NCBI GenBank assembly: GCA_949825065.1
Contig: OX463854.1
Location: 17,051,226-17,115,225, forward strand
Reading direction: 5' to 3'
DNA length: 64,000 nt
Source of the DNA: Odontocerum albicorne
Lineage: Eukaryota > Arthropoda > Insecta > Trichoptera > Odontoceridae
The notes under the pieces were generated by a model. That model had not been told where the DNA came from, ran no database searches, and saw nothing but the letters and a program-made list of their open reading frames with translations. This document shows, piece by piece, positions 12,401-27,400 of this stretch; position 1 is the stretch's first letter; each line of letters begins with the position of its first letter. The position numbers and the translations under genes were made by a program.

Positions 12401-15400
12401 TATATGATCTCATATTGCTGCTGTAATAATGTTTAGTCTTGAGAAATAAAAAATGTGACTCACAAGCAAACAGAAGCATAATGCAACTTTGGCTTGTCGT
12501 CTTGCGCTGAGTTTTGCAGCGCGTCGTCGTGCGGCTTCGCTCGCCCTGAGTGACGCCGCATGGGAGAGTCTCGCTAGCAGTGCTTCCACTGCGCAGCTCT
12601 CAGACATGTGACGCACCTGGAAGAGATGTCCTTTTAAGATAAAAATTAATAATTGCGTAAGAAAGCATATTACACTATTCTCAAATTGTTAATCATTGTA
12701 TTAAGTAAAAAATTAGGAATTTGACGTTTGCATTCTTTGCAAAAATTCATAAAGAAATAGAAAATATATTTTTATATTTTAAGTATTTGATTCAAGTAAA
12801 AAACTCGAAATAGAATGATTTTATGTGATATTTTGATATCTATAGTCATTGTTCTTCTTCTCAAAAGGGCAGATTAGTGTTAGCCTAAATTTTAAGTATA
12901 ATAAACGGTGGATTCTATATTGCTGACTGGAGAGCAAAATTCCTCAAGAGCTGTTGGTATGCTTTCTTAGTTCAATTTCTTAGATCCGTTCGGCATTACC
13001 AGTTTAAATTAGAAGCTCATGCAGTCTACATGTCAACATGTGTGAATTTTGCGCGTATGGCATTTTGTAATTTTTCTGGTTGAATTTAAAATTTGATAAA
13101 AGGAAATAAGCCTACCAGATTGTATTATATACAGTGGAAGTATAATTAAATATAACTTCATTATTGTATTTTAGTCATTAAACTCATAGTGTATGAATAT
13201 CTATTGTCTTTTTGTTAATTTTTTTATTGTTTGATTTGTTTATTGTATTTTAATACTGTGTTTGTTGCAATTAACTATACTCTCTGTTCTTGGCACACTA
13301 TGGAATGAGTTAAAAAGCATTACACCAGTTGGGCATCCTCGTCATGTTTTGGGAGTTTGTTTGATTTTGGCTCCTTAAGATGAATTTTGATGATTAACAT
13401 TTTGTAGTTTTTTATTGTATTACACTTTTCTTGTATACATCACAACTTGGCAAATTATCACAATCTATTTTGACCCATTAGAAAAATGTTCAAGAGGTCA
13501 GAAGTAAGAAATAGATTGGAATCTTTTTAAAAATTTGTGTACAAACGGGAATTGGACTTGCGACCTCTGGGCTGGAAGACAGGGGACTTACCAACTAGAC
13601 CACGGAGGTTGTTTTATTTATGATATACATATGTGTTTCAAATTTACATTTGAAAAAACAAATGTGCATATAATAAATAAAAAAACGGTCAGAGGTTTAA
13701 ATTTTCCTCATTTGAAGATATGAAAAGAGCTGAAAATACTAAGCTATCAGAAAAGTAAGGTTTTGAATCTGTATCCAACTTAAGTGTGTATAGTATCTGA
13801 TTAAGAGAATCACGAGGCGATTCTTAACAACAGCCGTCTCTTGTTAGCAGTGGAATGATGTAAGTGAACAGACATTTTTTTTCTGTCAACCAGGCTATGT
13901 ATATGGGGTAAGATGATGTGCACACTTTTTTATTTCTCTGTAAATAAATAAAAGATTGATTACCTCGGCCACTTTGCTGAATCTCACAGACCTCTGTGCG
14001 GATTCATCGGTCTCCCCCCCCTCGGTGACCTCCCTCTCGGGTGTCCTGATAGGCACAAATGTTGAGTCACTCTGCAAACAGAAAGGAAATATCTTCAATC
14101 GACACACAATGGAAGGGCAAACACGTCACTAGTCAGTAGCTCTACATATGTATTTTCAATTCATGATGATATCATGAATTTTGTAGTCATTCAATTACGA
14201 GGATGTCTTTTTTTTTAATTTTGATTTATTCAGAGCATCAAAAGTTTATGACAAATTATTCAATCATACAGATAGTTCTAATAAGTGTCATTCTTTATTC
14301 TATCACATATTGCTATTCTAGATATTGTACATTCTGTTCTATCAAATTTTTTCATGGCTAGGTTTCACTTTCATAATACATCGATCAATAAGTCCTGGGA
14401 CTAACCAACAGATGGCGCCTCTAATAACAAATCCATACCATTCTCAGTTAGTACCAACCTTTAGAAGTTACGTGTCAAACTTTCATGACATTCCGATATT
14501 GTGTCATTGAGTTACAGTGGTTTTAGTGACGCTACTTTTGCTATTTTCAAAACAATGGAAAAAACCGAATTTCGTGTGTTGATAAAACATTGCTTTTTAA
14601 TGAGAAATAATACCGTTCAAACTTAGCGATGGCTTGAAATGTGTTATCCGGGCTCTGCTCCATCGAAAACAACCATTTGTCGGTGGTATGCTGAATTCAA
14701 ACGTGGTCGTACAGACACAAATGATGCTGAACGCTCTGGTCGTCCAAAGGAGGCTGTTTCACCACAAAACATAAAAAAAAACCTCAAAATCGTGATGGAA
14801 AATCGCAAAGTAAAGTTGTTCAAAGATAAATCGTTCTACACGGCTGGCATAGAAAAGTTAGGAAAGCGTTGGAATGAATGTATCACTATTAAAGGAGACT
14901 ATGTTGATGAATAAAGAAGAATTTTGGCAAACAAATGTTGTTTTAGTAGTTAGTCTTGTATCAGCACACTTCTGTGCATTAAATTGAGATTCCGTATATT
15001 AAGATTTGTACCAGCACATTTCTGTGCATTATATTGAAATTGAGATATTGACAAACACAGTATTTAATCAGGCTATATTTTACTACAAACATTGAGATTG
15101 ATTCCCATCTAAAAAAATCTTACTCCGTATGTACATACAATGCACTTTTGGACAGTTCGCTCCTTTTCACCCTTGAGGAGAGTCTGCTCTCTAAACGGTG
15201 CTACATAAATTGTTCTTTTATTATTATTAAGAAGCAATATACAAGTGTTGAAAATATTGTTTCCTGCTGCTATTGACCAGCAACATACCTTTTAATATCT
15301 TTCCATACCTTGCATTTTTCGTCTTCAATGAGGTAGTCGATTCTCCGATTCCCCAAAGTCTATGTTTACCACCATTTAATTAAATGGAATTTAAAAAAAT

Positions 15401-18400
15401 CAATTTTAGTTAAAAAATTAAGTTGAAAAATTCTACTATTTAGGTAGTATTTTCTCAGATGATGGAAGAGTTTAAGGAATATCAAATGGCGTGTAGTGAT
15501 AGATAAATAAATCAATGGGGTATTAAAACAAATAAACTCGAACTGGATAGTATCAAAATCAGCTTAGATGATAGTCCATAATAGTATTTTACTATTAACT
15601 TTGATGTATGCGAGTAAAACGTGTGGATATGGAAAAATACTAAAAAAAGTCTAACAAATTATGTAGAAATGTGTGAACTTAGAAGAATACATCGAGTGAC
15701 AATGTATGACAATACGTACTGAAGTGATATGAAGAAGAGCACTGAGCTGGTTTGGGCAGACGGAATAAATGAATAAAGAAAGACTGACAAAACAAATATA
15801 CAGTGCAAATGTAAGTGAAAGGTGTGGTAGAGAGAGATCAAGGAAAGTATGGTTGGATCAAGTGAATTATATTTTGAAAGAAGGAAATGTAAGAAGTAAG
15901 AGAAATCGTAGGAGCTGTATGAGGTGTATGGATGTGCGAAATATGTGTGTTGAGGAGCCTGGAGCTCTGCTTACCTCAGCAGGGAAACGGCGTGATGGTG
16001 TGTGTATGTATTTATCAGCCTTTTGTACTTCAAACCAGAAGAGATGACAGACTGATGAGTTTTACATAAATCTTCAATTGGAAGTTTATGTTGAACCAAT
16101 ATTATGAAAAATAATAAGATTTTTCCATAACAATTGATGAAAGAAATAATTTATTTATAATTTATTATTAATAGGAAAATATTACAATATAACTCAGAGA
16201 AATACATCATAGGGGGGACCTATACAGCATTCTATTCAACTGCTTTTCTACATTGAGAAAGGTTTGGAGTAGATCAGATGCACGATAAAATGCATACTTT
16301 CTTCTACATATGTAGTGAAATGCAGAAAATTTACATTGTGTATGACTGTCCAGTACTCATTCCCATTGATGATGTTGACATGTTGAGCATAGTCGGGAGA
16401 TGATATTGTTTTCAGCCTCATTTACTGAGACTAATTTTTAACAAATTTTTGGAGCTATAAACAAATTTTTGGAGCTAATTAACGCAGGAACTTGATATTA
16501 CTTCTGGATAAACTCCATTGGTTAACCCGTTGACAACCAAGCCTGAGAATTTCTGGGGCAAAATAATCATGCATTCTTACTGTGCCCGAGAAATTCTCGG
16601 GCTATGACAATGTCATAATGTATCTTTTTTTCTGACTTACTCTGACATCTACCGCAAAAACACTAAAGCATAATGGTAAGTTTATAGTTTAGCAAAGATT
16701 CAAACAAAAAAATAAAGAAAAAGATCGATTTGTTTACTCAATAATAATATTCAAAATGGCCGAAAAAACGCGCTCATACACATTTCTTGAACTGGAAAAA
16801 TTAAGTGAAAACGAGATATATAATGTATTACGCGAGTCAGATTCTGGTGAATCTGAAGACGAAAGACTCTTCTATAGTGAGGATGAAGAAGAACCAGTTT
16901 CAGACAAGGTTGCTTATCAGATACATAAGAAACAATTCTGTCTCACTGCATTACTCAGAATTACGAGACAAAGTGGCAAAGCAGATCCTCGAAAGAGTGG
17001 TTCTGCCTACTCGGCAGCTGGTGAATAGGTCAGGGACCTCTGACACTCCTCTCAGGCTACAAGGAAGAAACTCCCACTTTCCTTATAAAACCCGTGGCAA
17101 TGCTGGTGGAAAAAAATATGTTACCAGAAAATGTATAGTATGTAAGGCCAAAGGCCTGAACAAGGAGTGTCGGTGGGAATGCAGGATATGCCAGGTCTCC
17201 CTACATAATGAAGATTGCTTCATTGATTTCCATTGTAAAAATGATTTTTCCAAATAATTGTTTTTTTAATTTAATGTTATGTTTTTATTGTGTATTTTTT
17301 TCATATGTGAATAAAATTTAAAAAAAATTATAATTGAATTTTAATTATTACTTAATTTTTGCCTGCCTCCAGACAAGTTAATAAAAATATTTTTTTGTAT
17401 CTCATATAAAAATATGAATTCAGGATTATTGTTGAGTAAGTAAGTCTTTATTTTTCTCAAATCAGACTTCTGTGTGATTTCTTATAAATTTTTTAAACCA
17501 TGATATCATTTGACTAGAAAAATGGACAAAAACATGCTGGTTTGAGTGGTCAGTTTCAGTTTTAACATAGCGGTTGTCAAAGCGTTAACATGGAATTAAA
17601 AATAGTGCCTCATTGGTCTCAGGGAATGGCGTCTGACTACATCTTGGACCTCAGTATTTATGATGCCTCTCCTAAACTTCGAGGTTGGGTTCCGAGATCC
17701 TGATCGAAGTTGAACTCTGAGATCTGGGATAGTGAGCTAAGGAGCAAATAAATGGGATAAGGTTAAGGAAAAAAATAATATTTAAACATGTGTTAAATAA
17801 TCTTCTATTTTAAATCCTGAAAATATCCCAGTTTTCCGATAGTGCAATCAATGTTGCTGGACCTGTTTAGTGAAATAGTCTGCCTGTGGCTTTAAACTAA
17901 AGACAATCTGGAAGCTTTCAGGATTATCTGAAATAAATTATTATCATTGGGTTTAGAACGTAGGCACACGTTATTCGTTGTCCATCGTCATATGTGTTGG
18001 TAATATTACCAAATGCTGAAAGTTGAAAATAAACTTGTAGGTAAACTCATAAATAGGTTTAATTTATAATGCAAGAATAAATGGGAGTCGTGGTAGAGGA
18101 TGGCTGAGAAAAGTATGGTTGGACCAAGAATATAAAATTTTGAAAGGAAAGGTAAGGAGTAAAAGAAACAGGAGCTGTATGGATGTGAAGGAAGTTTCGC
18201 ACTCTGTTCTCTCGGAAATGGCACGATGGTACGTATGTATGCATGTGTAATGGGAAATGGAACTTGAAATCCCCAGATAGAAGTTAAACATCTTACCAAT
18301 TATGCCACAGATTGGTAATATAATGAATATTTAGGGTACTTTAGGAGAAACCAAAATGAATTAAAAATATACCTGTAGTTTTACTATAACCGTTTTATCA

Positions 18401-21400
18401 CAAAGACACAAATAATGTGTAAATGAAGTTAATTTTTTTTATTAAATATGTAAAAAAAAAAATAAAGATTGTGTAGTTGAGCTGAGTAGTGCAAGAGAGC
18501 AGTAGAGTAGTGCATGTAGCAGAGGTGCAAAAACCTCATGGTGGTACCACTCAAAATTACAAAGAATAGATATTTCATTGAAATAAAGTTGCAATCGACT
18601 GTAAAATAAAAAAATCCTAGTACTAAACTTTCAGACTAGAAAACTGAGTGTGAAAAGGATAGGAGACAAGAAAATTGTGTCACATTTTCGAGGTTAGGAA
18701 GTAAGACATATGGTTTTGGCTGACTCGAGGAGAGTTGGCGAAAGAGACTGTTGGAGAAAAAAGGCAATGTATTGTAAGAAATGGTGAGGCAACATCGAGG
18801 GGGTTAAAGCTTTTAATTAGTTTTCAAGGTGATTTTCATAGAAATCAGAGTATGTAGTGTGTATGTCGGTAAAGCTAATATGAAAAATTAATAATTTATG
18901 AGTATACTTACAAGACTCATGTTGGCATCAGTATAAAAGTTATCATCTTCCGCATTGGGGTCCACGAGCTGAAACAATTATTTAAGTTTAAGTTAGTATT
19001 AACATAGTTCGTCTAGTTATCTACCCGGATATTTGATAAAAATATAATATATTCTATGTCTTAAGTCACCTTCATAGTTTGGTCTCCCCATCAATTAAAA
19101 TACAAAAATATGTTGGAACAAGTAAAAAAAAGTTTTTGAGATATTTATGTTATAGAACAAAGGGCGAATAAATAAAATATGCAAACCATGTTGAACTTTG
19201 ACAGTATGCAATTTCAAAAGCCTTGAAACAACAATCAAGAGTCTATCATGTCATTTTTAATAAAAGTATCGCAATGTTATGTCAATTATTCCGCAATATT
19301 AAAGGTACTTAAGTTTTTATGTCACTGAGAATTACAACCGTACAAGAAATCACCTATTCTATGTTCCAACTTGCAGAACCAATATGAAGGCTAAACACTC
19401 AGTGATCCGCAGTTTAGAGATATTTGACTAATTCAGTGACACAGTGGATACATTCTCGGCACCACCCAGCAGTATGAGAAGAATCCTCCCTAGTATCCTA
19501 CTATATGAATAAATAATCAGATTCACATTAGTGTAAAAAAAAAAAACAAAATGATACATTTAACCATCTGGTTGGTATTTTTTGACAAATCACTCATTGA
19601 GTTACATGGAAATCTATTTGATGCTTTAAATATGTAGTTGGGAAAGATTGGAACCTAAGTGTATGCCCACTAACCAGAGGTCTTAAAAGTATATATTTTG
19701 TTTCTTTTTCTTTCTTAAGAAGCTTCATCAGTTTTATTATCCTACATCATAATTATTATCTAGATGCATGCTGGAAGACGACAATGGAAGAGGAAATAAT
19801 TAGGTGTCCCTAAAAATGTATACACACTTTTACACAGCGCAATTTACTTAAACTTTCTGCAGGAATTTATCATACCACACATTCGTGAGGAGTTTAGGAA
19901 GATGACTTTTATTTCCAGCAAGATGGTGCATTTCCCCACTACCATGATGTGAGGGCCAATCTTGATGAGAATTTGCCGAACAGATGGATTGGATGTAGAG
20001 ATAGCATTGAATATACCCAATGCTCTCCAGACCTCACACCAATGGACTTTTTTTATAGGGACAAAGATTATGGCACAAAACCGGCAACATATGATGAATT
20101 GAGAGCAGTAATTGAAAGATAATGTGTTCAAATACCAAAACAAATTATTTGTGATATTTGCGACTCTACATTATCAGCAGTACATGGACCAAAATGGCTA
20201 CAAATTTGAGCTAAAGATAACTAAAAAAATCTACATTTGTCTTCTTTGATTTGGAGTACAAATCTTAGATATACAAGTACCTTAATAAATGCTGAATTTA
20301 TAATCATTCAAAGTGTTTATATGAAACAAGGCAATGGGGATATCTTCATTCCTGGATAGACAACATACGATGATGTGAAGGTAGACTATTTTCTATCCCA
20401 GTTCTAAACAAAGTCTCAGTCATCATTCTATTCGAATTAATGAAGTGGCACTTATTTATTTATAGATAAAATAAGTGACACTTAGTGTCCTTTACATATT
20501 GTAGTAATAATTATATAATACAAAAATAACATATCAACATCTTCCAAAAAACTAAGAATTCAGGATACATACTCGTAATTTACCTTTCAAAATGTGATAC
20601 ATGAAAATACCAGTACAAGGAAAGTAAAAAAAAAATCAAATAAAATTAATTAAATTCAATCAATAATGCAAAACTTGAGTAGAAAATTATAAAATCTCTC
20701 TCAAGGGCAACAAGAATATGAAATTAGAGAAATAATACAAATTGCAAAAAAAAACTCAAGATAAAATGGAATAACCAGTCACTTTCAGGTCTTTTTTAGC
20801 TCACACCATTGTACACAAATTATAATACAAAAAAAATGATAATAAATAAATAGTTTATACCAGGGGTGGGCATACATGAGGTCAACGAGAGCCACATTCT
20901 GGATTTTCATATATAGAAAGTCACGTTCTCACGTAGTATTAAATACACTAATTCAAATTTATTACATATTCTACACAAATCTTAATTGCTATATAAAGTA
21001 TCAAAAATACACATAAGAAAATATAAAAATTAGAAAGAAAACACAAAATAATTATTTCAAAATTTATTTAATAAAAATAAAATATAATAAAAAGTGTATT
21101 TATCCCTTTTAGCTAAATCTCGCATCTGTGCCACCAATTTATGTAGTTTTGTATTATTTGGATCCAAAAACTTGAACCACTTCTTCCAATTTTCTCTTAA
21201 TAAATTCTCCATCTCCATATGGACGTTTCTCCATGGCACGACCAATATTCCACGCTATTAAAAAACTAGCTTCCTTCATTGTGTCATCTTCGCGTGTAAA
21301 AGAAGACAAGAGTCCTTGTTGTTTAAGAAGTCTATATTGTAAGGACTTTAGTTTCTCTATTCACAATTTTGAATTGAGTGGATATTGAGCTGAAAAGCGG

Positions 21401-24400
21401 GAATGATTTGCTTCGTAATACTCGCGTCTTTGACAGTTGCATTCATACATGCACATCTTGTCACTTACAACATTTAGAAAGGAAAATACAAGTATAATGG
21501 GGAAAGAAAGCGTCTATATTTTTATAAGAGACATTGGGAGCCGCACTTAATCCAACGAAGAGTCGCATGCAGCTCTCGGAGCCGCATTTGCCCACGTCTG
21601 GTTTATACTATTATAAACTCAATAAATATGTACCAAAAATATAAGTCATTACATACTATCCTGCCGTTTCTCTGTTGGGGTAGACAGAGAGGACAGGGTA
21701 CCAGATATTAATACTGAGAAACATATTTTTCTTCTCTTTTAAATTCATACAACTCCTACAATTTTTTGACTTTAAATTTCCTCTTTCAAAATATGATTTA
21801 CTTGATCCCATCATATTTTCTTTATTCTTCTTCTAGCACGCCATCCACTCACTTTTACACTGTTTATTTGTTTTGTTAGTCTTTCTTAATTCATTCACTC
21901 TACGTGCCCGAACCATCTCAGAGTGCTCTTTTTAACTTCTTTCTTACTCAACCTTAAGTTTAAAGTCATCCATAATATTTTTTTGTAATAAATTCATATT
22001 AATTTGTTTTAATACATGTTGAATAAATGAGTCATGAAATTATTATGGGGAACCGAGCCGGGAAATTTCCCAATGGAAGAAAATTGTTTTACAGGTAGGA
22101 GACAGAGACGACACTGTTGAAATAGAGCAAAAAATAATTTACAATGATTATTGTTCACCTTGAATTTACTTACATAAATATAAGCAGATTAAAAAACAAG
22201 ATAAAATTCAAATCATATGATGGAAGGGATACTAATTGGTTTACAAACAAAGAATGCCACATAATACTCATACATATGTATATCAACATACAGTAGTGCG
22301 CAAATTAATGCCTTTAGCTTTTATAACTTCTTGTACACGTTTTGGAATGGATTCAATATGTTTTTTGCAGTTTTACAATATTTGCTCATCCTGAAACCAC
22401 AAGTTAATTACTGATTCAATCATCTTCTGTTTTGTAATCTGTTTTCTGGATTTTGGTTTTACAAATAATCCATAAATTTTTAATCAGATTTGTATTAAGG
22501 AGAGGGTAATATTGTTTTCTTGGAAATAGTCAATCATCATCTTAGATTTGTGGCATGGTGCAGAATCTTGCTGGAATACTACTTCTCTGTTTATATTGAC
22601 TTTCTCCCACTTATCAATCTCATATCAAGTAGTTGTTTATATATTTGATTATTCATAATTCCATTAACACATTGTTGTCGGGCGGTTTTTTCATCAATCT
22701 ATGCCGTTAAGCGGGCAATTAATTTAGATTCGCTCGCGAAATTACGTTTCACGTAAAATTACTATAACTTGAGAACTATTGATCATATTTAAATAAAATT
22801 TTCAGCATTTTATTAATAATGAAATCGTTTTTAATGATCTATTTATAAACTTATATATATTTGGGTAAACAATTATGATATTTAAGGATAAATTACATTT
22901 TTACCTTACTGTTCATTTCGTCATTCTGTACATGTTCAACATAATATATATTTTGTAAAATACGAAAAAATAAACATCAATATTGTTTTAAAATATGATA
23001 TCGTTGAAATTGTTCGTCGGAAAAATGTCCGAGGACGCGCGGTAACTTCATTATTACTAGTTACAAATTCGCCATCTGTATTTTTCTCAACACAAGAATA
23101 ATCTGACAAATTATCAGCACACAATTCTCCATCGCTCTCAATACTATCGTAATCCATTTTTATTGGGTATTTTTTATGAAAAAAATATTCATTTATTACA
23201 AAAATACGGAACAAATAACTTTTCAAACACAACAGCGATCGATATCTACTATACTATATGATACAATGATAGGTATTTTGTAATATTTTTTTAATAAAAA
23301 TAATTAGCAATAGCGGAATGTAGGCCGAAACGAAAATGGAGAACGTCTTGAACTAAACAATACCGCCTCAATACTGAAGAATTATAAAGATAAAAAGAAA
23401 ATGTTTATCTTATAACTATTGTAATTCGAGTTGACCCTCATTATACTAATCGCTTCATTTCACAAGTAACCGCAAACCCAATTCCGATCTGTACAACGTT
23501 TTTTGGCGTCTCCCGCGCTCTACCAACAGTAAGCAAATACAACGCTTTTAAGCGTCTCCCGCTCTCTACCAACAGTATGTAAAAGACGGTTTTAAGCGTT
23601 TCCCGCAAACAATGTGTTAATATGAAAAAGTGCACTGGATCCACCAATTCTTTGGACACATTGTCTATGGCTAAGGAGACCGTACGGAGAGATTTGTGGT
23701 CACTAAAACATGTAAAAACGATGAACAAAAAGTAGTCCCAATGCGTTGGATTGACAAAGTGTGGGATGCAACAGGAATACCCTTAACAGCTGCTCATTGA
23801 ACTGCAGAGTGTAGGGATGGATGAAGAGGGGTCGTCAAGGTTTATCATGGGAGTCACGATGCTCAGTCATGAGCTACACAACAGGTGATGATGAATAGAG
23901 CCCTGGAAGCTGTATGGATGTAGGATCAATGAATTTTTGTATTCTGTCCTCTGTGCCTACCCCAACTAAGAAATTGGATGGTAATATTTATGTTTGATTT
24001 CAAATGAGAATATTTGAAATAAAGTTCTTATCAACAAATTGTAAGTGGGTTTTAGGAACAAATGATTAATGTTATAATGAATTCAGTGATTCATTTTATA
24101 TTACACAATAAAAACATTACTGACTTGAGATAAACAAACATTGTTAAGAGTAAAATTATTTTCATGTGACGTGCAAATTGATTGATTGGATATTGAAAGT
24201 AAGATTAAAAAAAACAGTTTTATATACCTCTGTTTGGGAATACATGCAGTTCCATGAGCACTCCTACAATATATTAGTAGTTAATATGTGGGGGATTGCA
24301 TTAGGAATTCTGACATCAAGTAATGACGACCATCGTGATCTAGATAATAAAGCACCTGTCTTCCAACTGGGAATGGGGGATTGATTGAGGGTATATGATT

Positions 24401-27400
24401 GATGATTCCAAAACTAAACTTACCATATAAGCAGGTGGTCTGTTGCAGTTGTCCCTCCATGGAGGCCAAAAGCAGAGACCAAATAAATAAAGCGTGAACA
24501 TTGAGGTCTTGACATATGTGCTGAAGAAAGGCTTCTCGTACTCTGCATTGTGATATATAAACTGTAATCAGACAAAAATTCAACATTATTATCATAAAGT
24601 AAACTTCATTTGTTTTGTTTTAAACAGTGAAATTAAAAAAAAATTCAGGTAGGCTGCCCTTTAAAAAAAACAAACATAAATAGATACTCGTAGATGTGGA
24701 CATTTTCAGTTGCTTCAGGGGGAAGTTGAAATCAGGAATATTTTAGATATCTCAATGTTGATTGTTATATTGCGTTTTAATTTATCACGATATAAATGGA
24801 TGGATGTGGACATTTTCAGTAGCTTCAGGGGGAAGTTGAAATCAGGAATACTTTAGATTTCTCAGTGTTGATTATTATATAAACCCAGTTTTTAATGAAA
24901 AACAATTATTTTTAATTTTGATGTACTTGTCCTATATATATATATTTTTTTGTACATAAATATTTGTACACTGTAATTCATATGTGGAATTTTCTACACC
25001 AAAATTTGTACAACGTTAATAATAGACCAGGATTTATACGAGAGGAAATTTATACGACCAGCATTTTATATGCCAAAAATTTAAACGATGGTATACATTA
25101 CACAATACATTTTGTATACCATAGTAATTTAATGGCTTTGGCTTAGCCAAATACCTAGCGCCGTTGTAAATATTATTTTTAGTATTTGTATAATAAGAAA
25201 TTAAGATGTTCTTAAAACTGTTTTTATTTATATGGAAAGAAACAGGTATAAATAAATACAAATTTATATTAACCAAAGAAATTAATAACTATATAAATGT
25301 AAATTAATATGAAAATACATAAATAGTGCTTGAATATAAGCGTAATTGAAAGACACGTATGTCTGAAATGTAAAATTGTGTGCTACATGGCGTAAATATT
25401 CTAATTAGTTGATATTGGGAACAAAATTTTTATCAAAACACATATATATTTTTTTTCGTAAGTCTTTCACAACTCAATGTGGCAAAACCATCTCAAGATT
25501 TCTTTCTTAATTCTTCTAATAACATACATCTTTAATAAACAGTTATCCTTTATGTAATAATTCATTACTCTATCAAACATTATAATACCAGATACTTTAC
25601 GCACATTGCGCATTTCTACCCCATTTAATCTGCTCTTATCACTCCCTTCCATGCCCAGGCGTCACTTTCATATATCAAGGTTGGTACTAGCACACCATAA
25701 TGACTTGCATATTTGAATTTCATGATAAAATATTTGAAATTTCACACCAAATTCTAATACTAAAATATTCTCCAGCCCATAATAGAAAAAGTAGCAAAAA
25801 TAAATCAATTATATTAGGAACTTTGCAAAAATCATTATCTTATGTTATTTGATTGACGACATTGACACAAAAAACGTTTATAAACAAATTGCGAAAATTC
25901 ACTTCTTTTCCTGACCTTCCAAGCATTTTGAACAATAAACATGTTGATTTCACGCTATTGATACACACCATCATGTAATTTCTCTATTGGGGTTGCCAGA
26001 GAGAAAGCACCATACTTTCCTATATCGACACACATCTTTCACTAATTTTACATCCATACACCTTATCATACAGCTTCTATGATTTCTCTAACATTCTATA
26101 TTTCCTTTCTTCAGAATATCATTCACTTGATCCAACCATACTTTCCTTTGTCTTCTTCTAAATATGACTGCGCAATTCACATGTCACCCCACATATTGAA
26201 TAGGATGGAAAAGGGTGTGTTGAGGTGGTTTGGATATCTTGAACGAATGAGTGATAAAAGACTGACTAAATATACTTATAATGCATGCATCAGTGGAAGT
26301 TGTGGTAAATGATGACCGAGAAAAGTATGGTTGAATGCGAACAAAATTTTGAAAGAAGGAATCGTTGAAAAATATTTTTTGCTTGAATGATCACCAATGT
26401 TTAAAGTGTAAACTATTTCTATAACTAACGATAATATATATTAGTTTAATAAATACTTAGCCCCAAGAATGTTACTTGTTTAGTATTGCAATTCATATTT
26501 AGATTTATATAAGATATTTTCACTGGGTCAATGTGACCAGTAATTGTTAGTATTATATTTCATTAATGCAAATTGACATTACATATTGTGAAATCATAAC
26601 AGATAATGAGATTTATCTAGGCATATCGTGCATTTTTGTTTGTTATAATACTTTAATAACAGAAGTATGCTTTATAAATGTTCAAACTGGTCAAATATTA
26701 AATGTTTCAAACCAGAGCAAAAAGATAAGGACATAACCAAGAGATTTTTCAAATAAATAATTAGTCTAATCTGAAACAAAGAAAATATATATTTTTTGTG
26801 TATTTTAGCTTAAACCATGGAATTTTTTAAATACTAAAAACCTCATCATCATTTCAGTCTGTATCAGTTCACTGCAGGACATAAGTCCCCCTCTTCTCCA
26901 TTCCTCTAGTGCTGGCTGTCCTTTATCTACTGACCCCTGGCAAACCACTTGATGTCATCATCTACTTTGAGGTTTTTTGTAGGTTTATGGTCTCCACTCC
27001 AGCACATTCTTGGTCTTTCTATAATTTGACATATGAGCAATTTGCCCATTTCCATTTCAAAGAGGAAATATATTTCTAATACATATATTCTATATATTAG
27101 ATCTGATCCTGATCTCTCATAATAGCAAAATATATATTTTGAGTTAATTTACATAGGTTAATATACTTGTTTAATACTTAGGCACCTCAAACTTAATTTT
27201 TGGTGGATTCCCTTCCCAATAGTTTTGCTTTCATATTTAATCAGATATTTTATATCTCTCAAACATAAATACTTGGGAGTGTTTTTTTATAAATAGCCCC
27301 ATGATATATGGCAACTATATTTATCACATAAACATGATCAGAGAAATTATAGTTAAATAGTCATCCAAATCATCTGAAAAAAGGCAATTAAAATAATCTA

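Larger units (their letters stand above)
22291..23728 (-). mobile_element. Tc1-like element split by a piggyBac
   Basis: The 3' end has CAGTAGTGCGCAAATTAATG after TA. The minus-strand transposase remnant reads [27 protein letters not shown], then [17 protein letters not shown] at the C-terminus. Left of the nested piggyBac it has [14 protein letters not shown]. Right of it, [12 protein letters not shown] is followed across the excised insert by NGIMNNQIY, a typical Tc1 block. The 5' end is not found. Multiple stops, so inactive. Confidence 0.75.
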
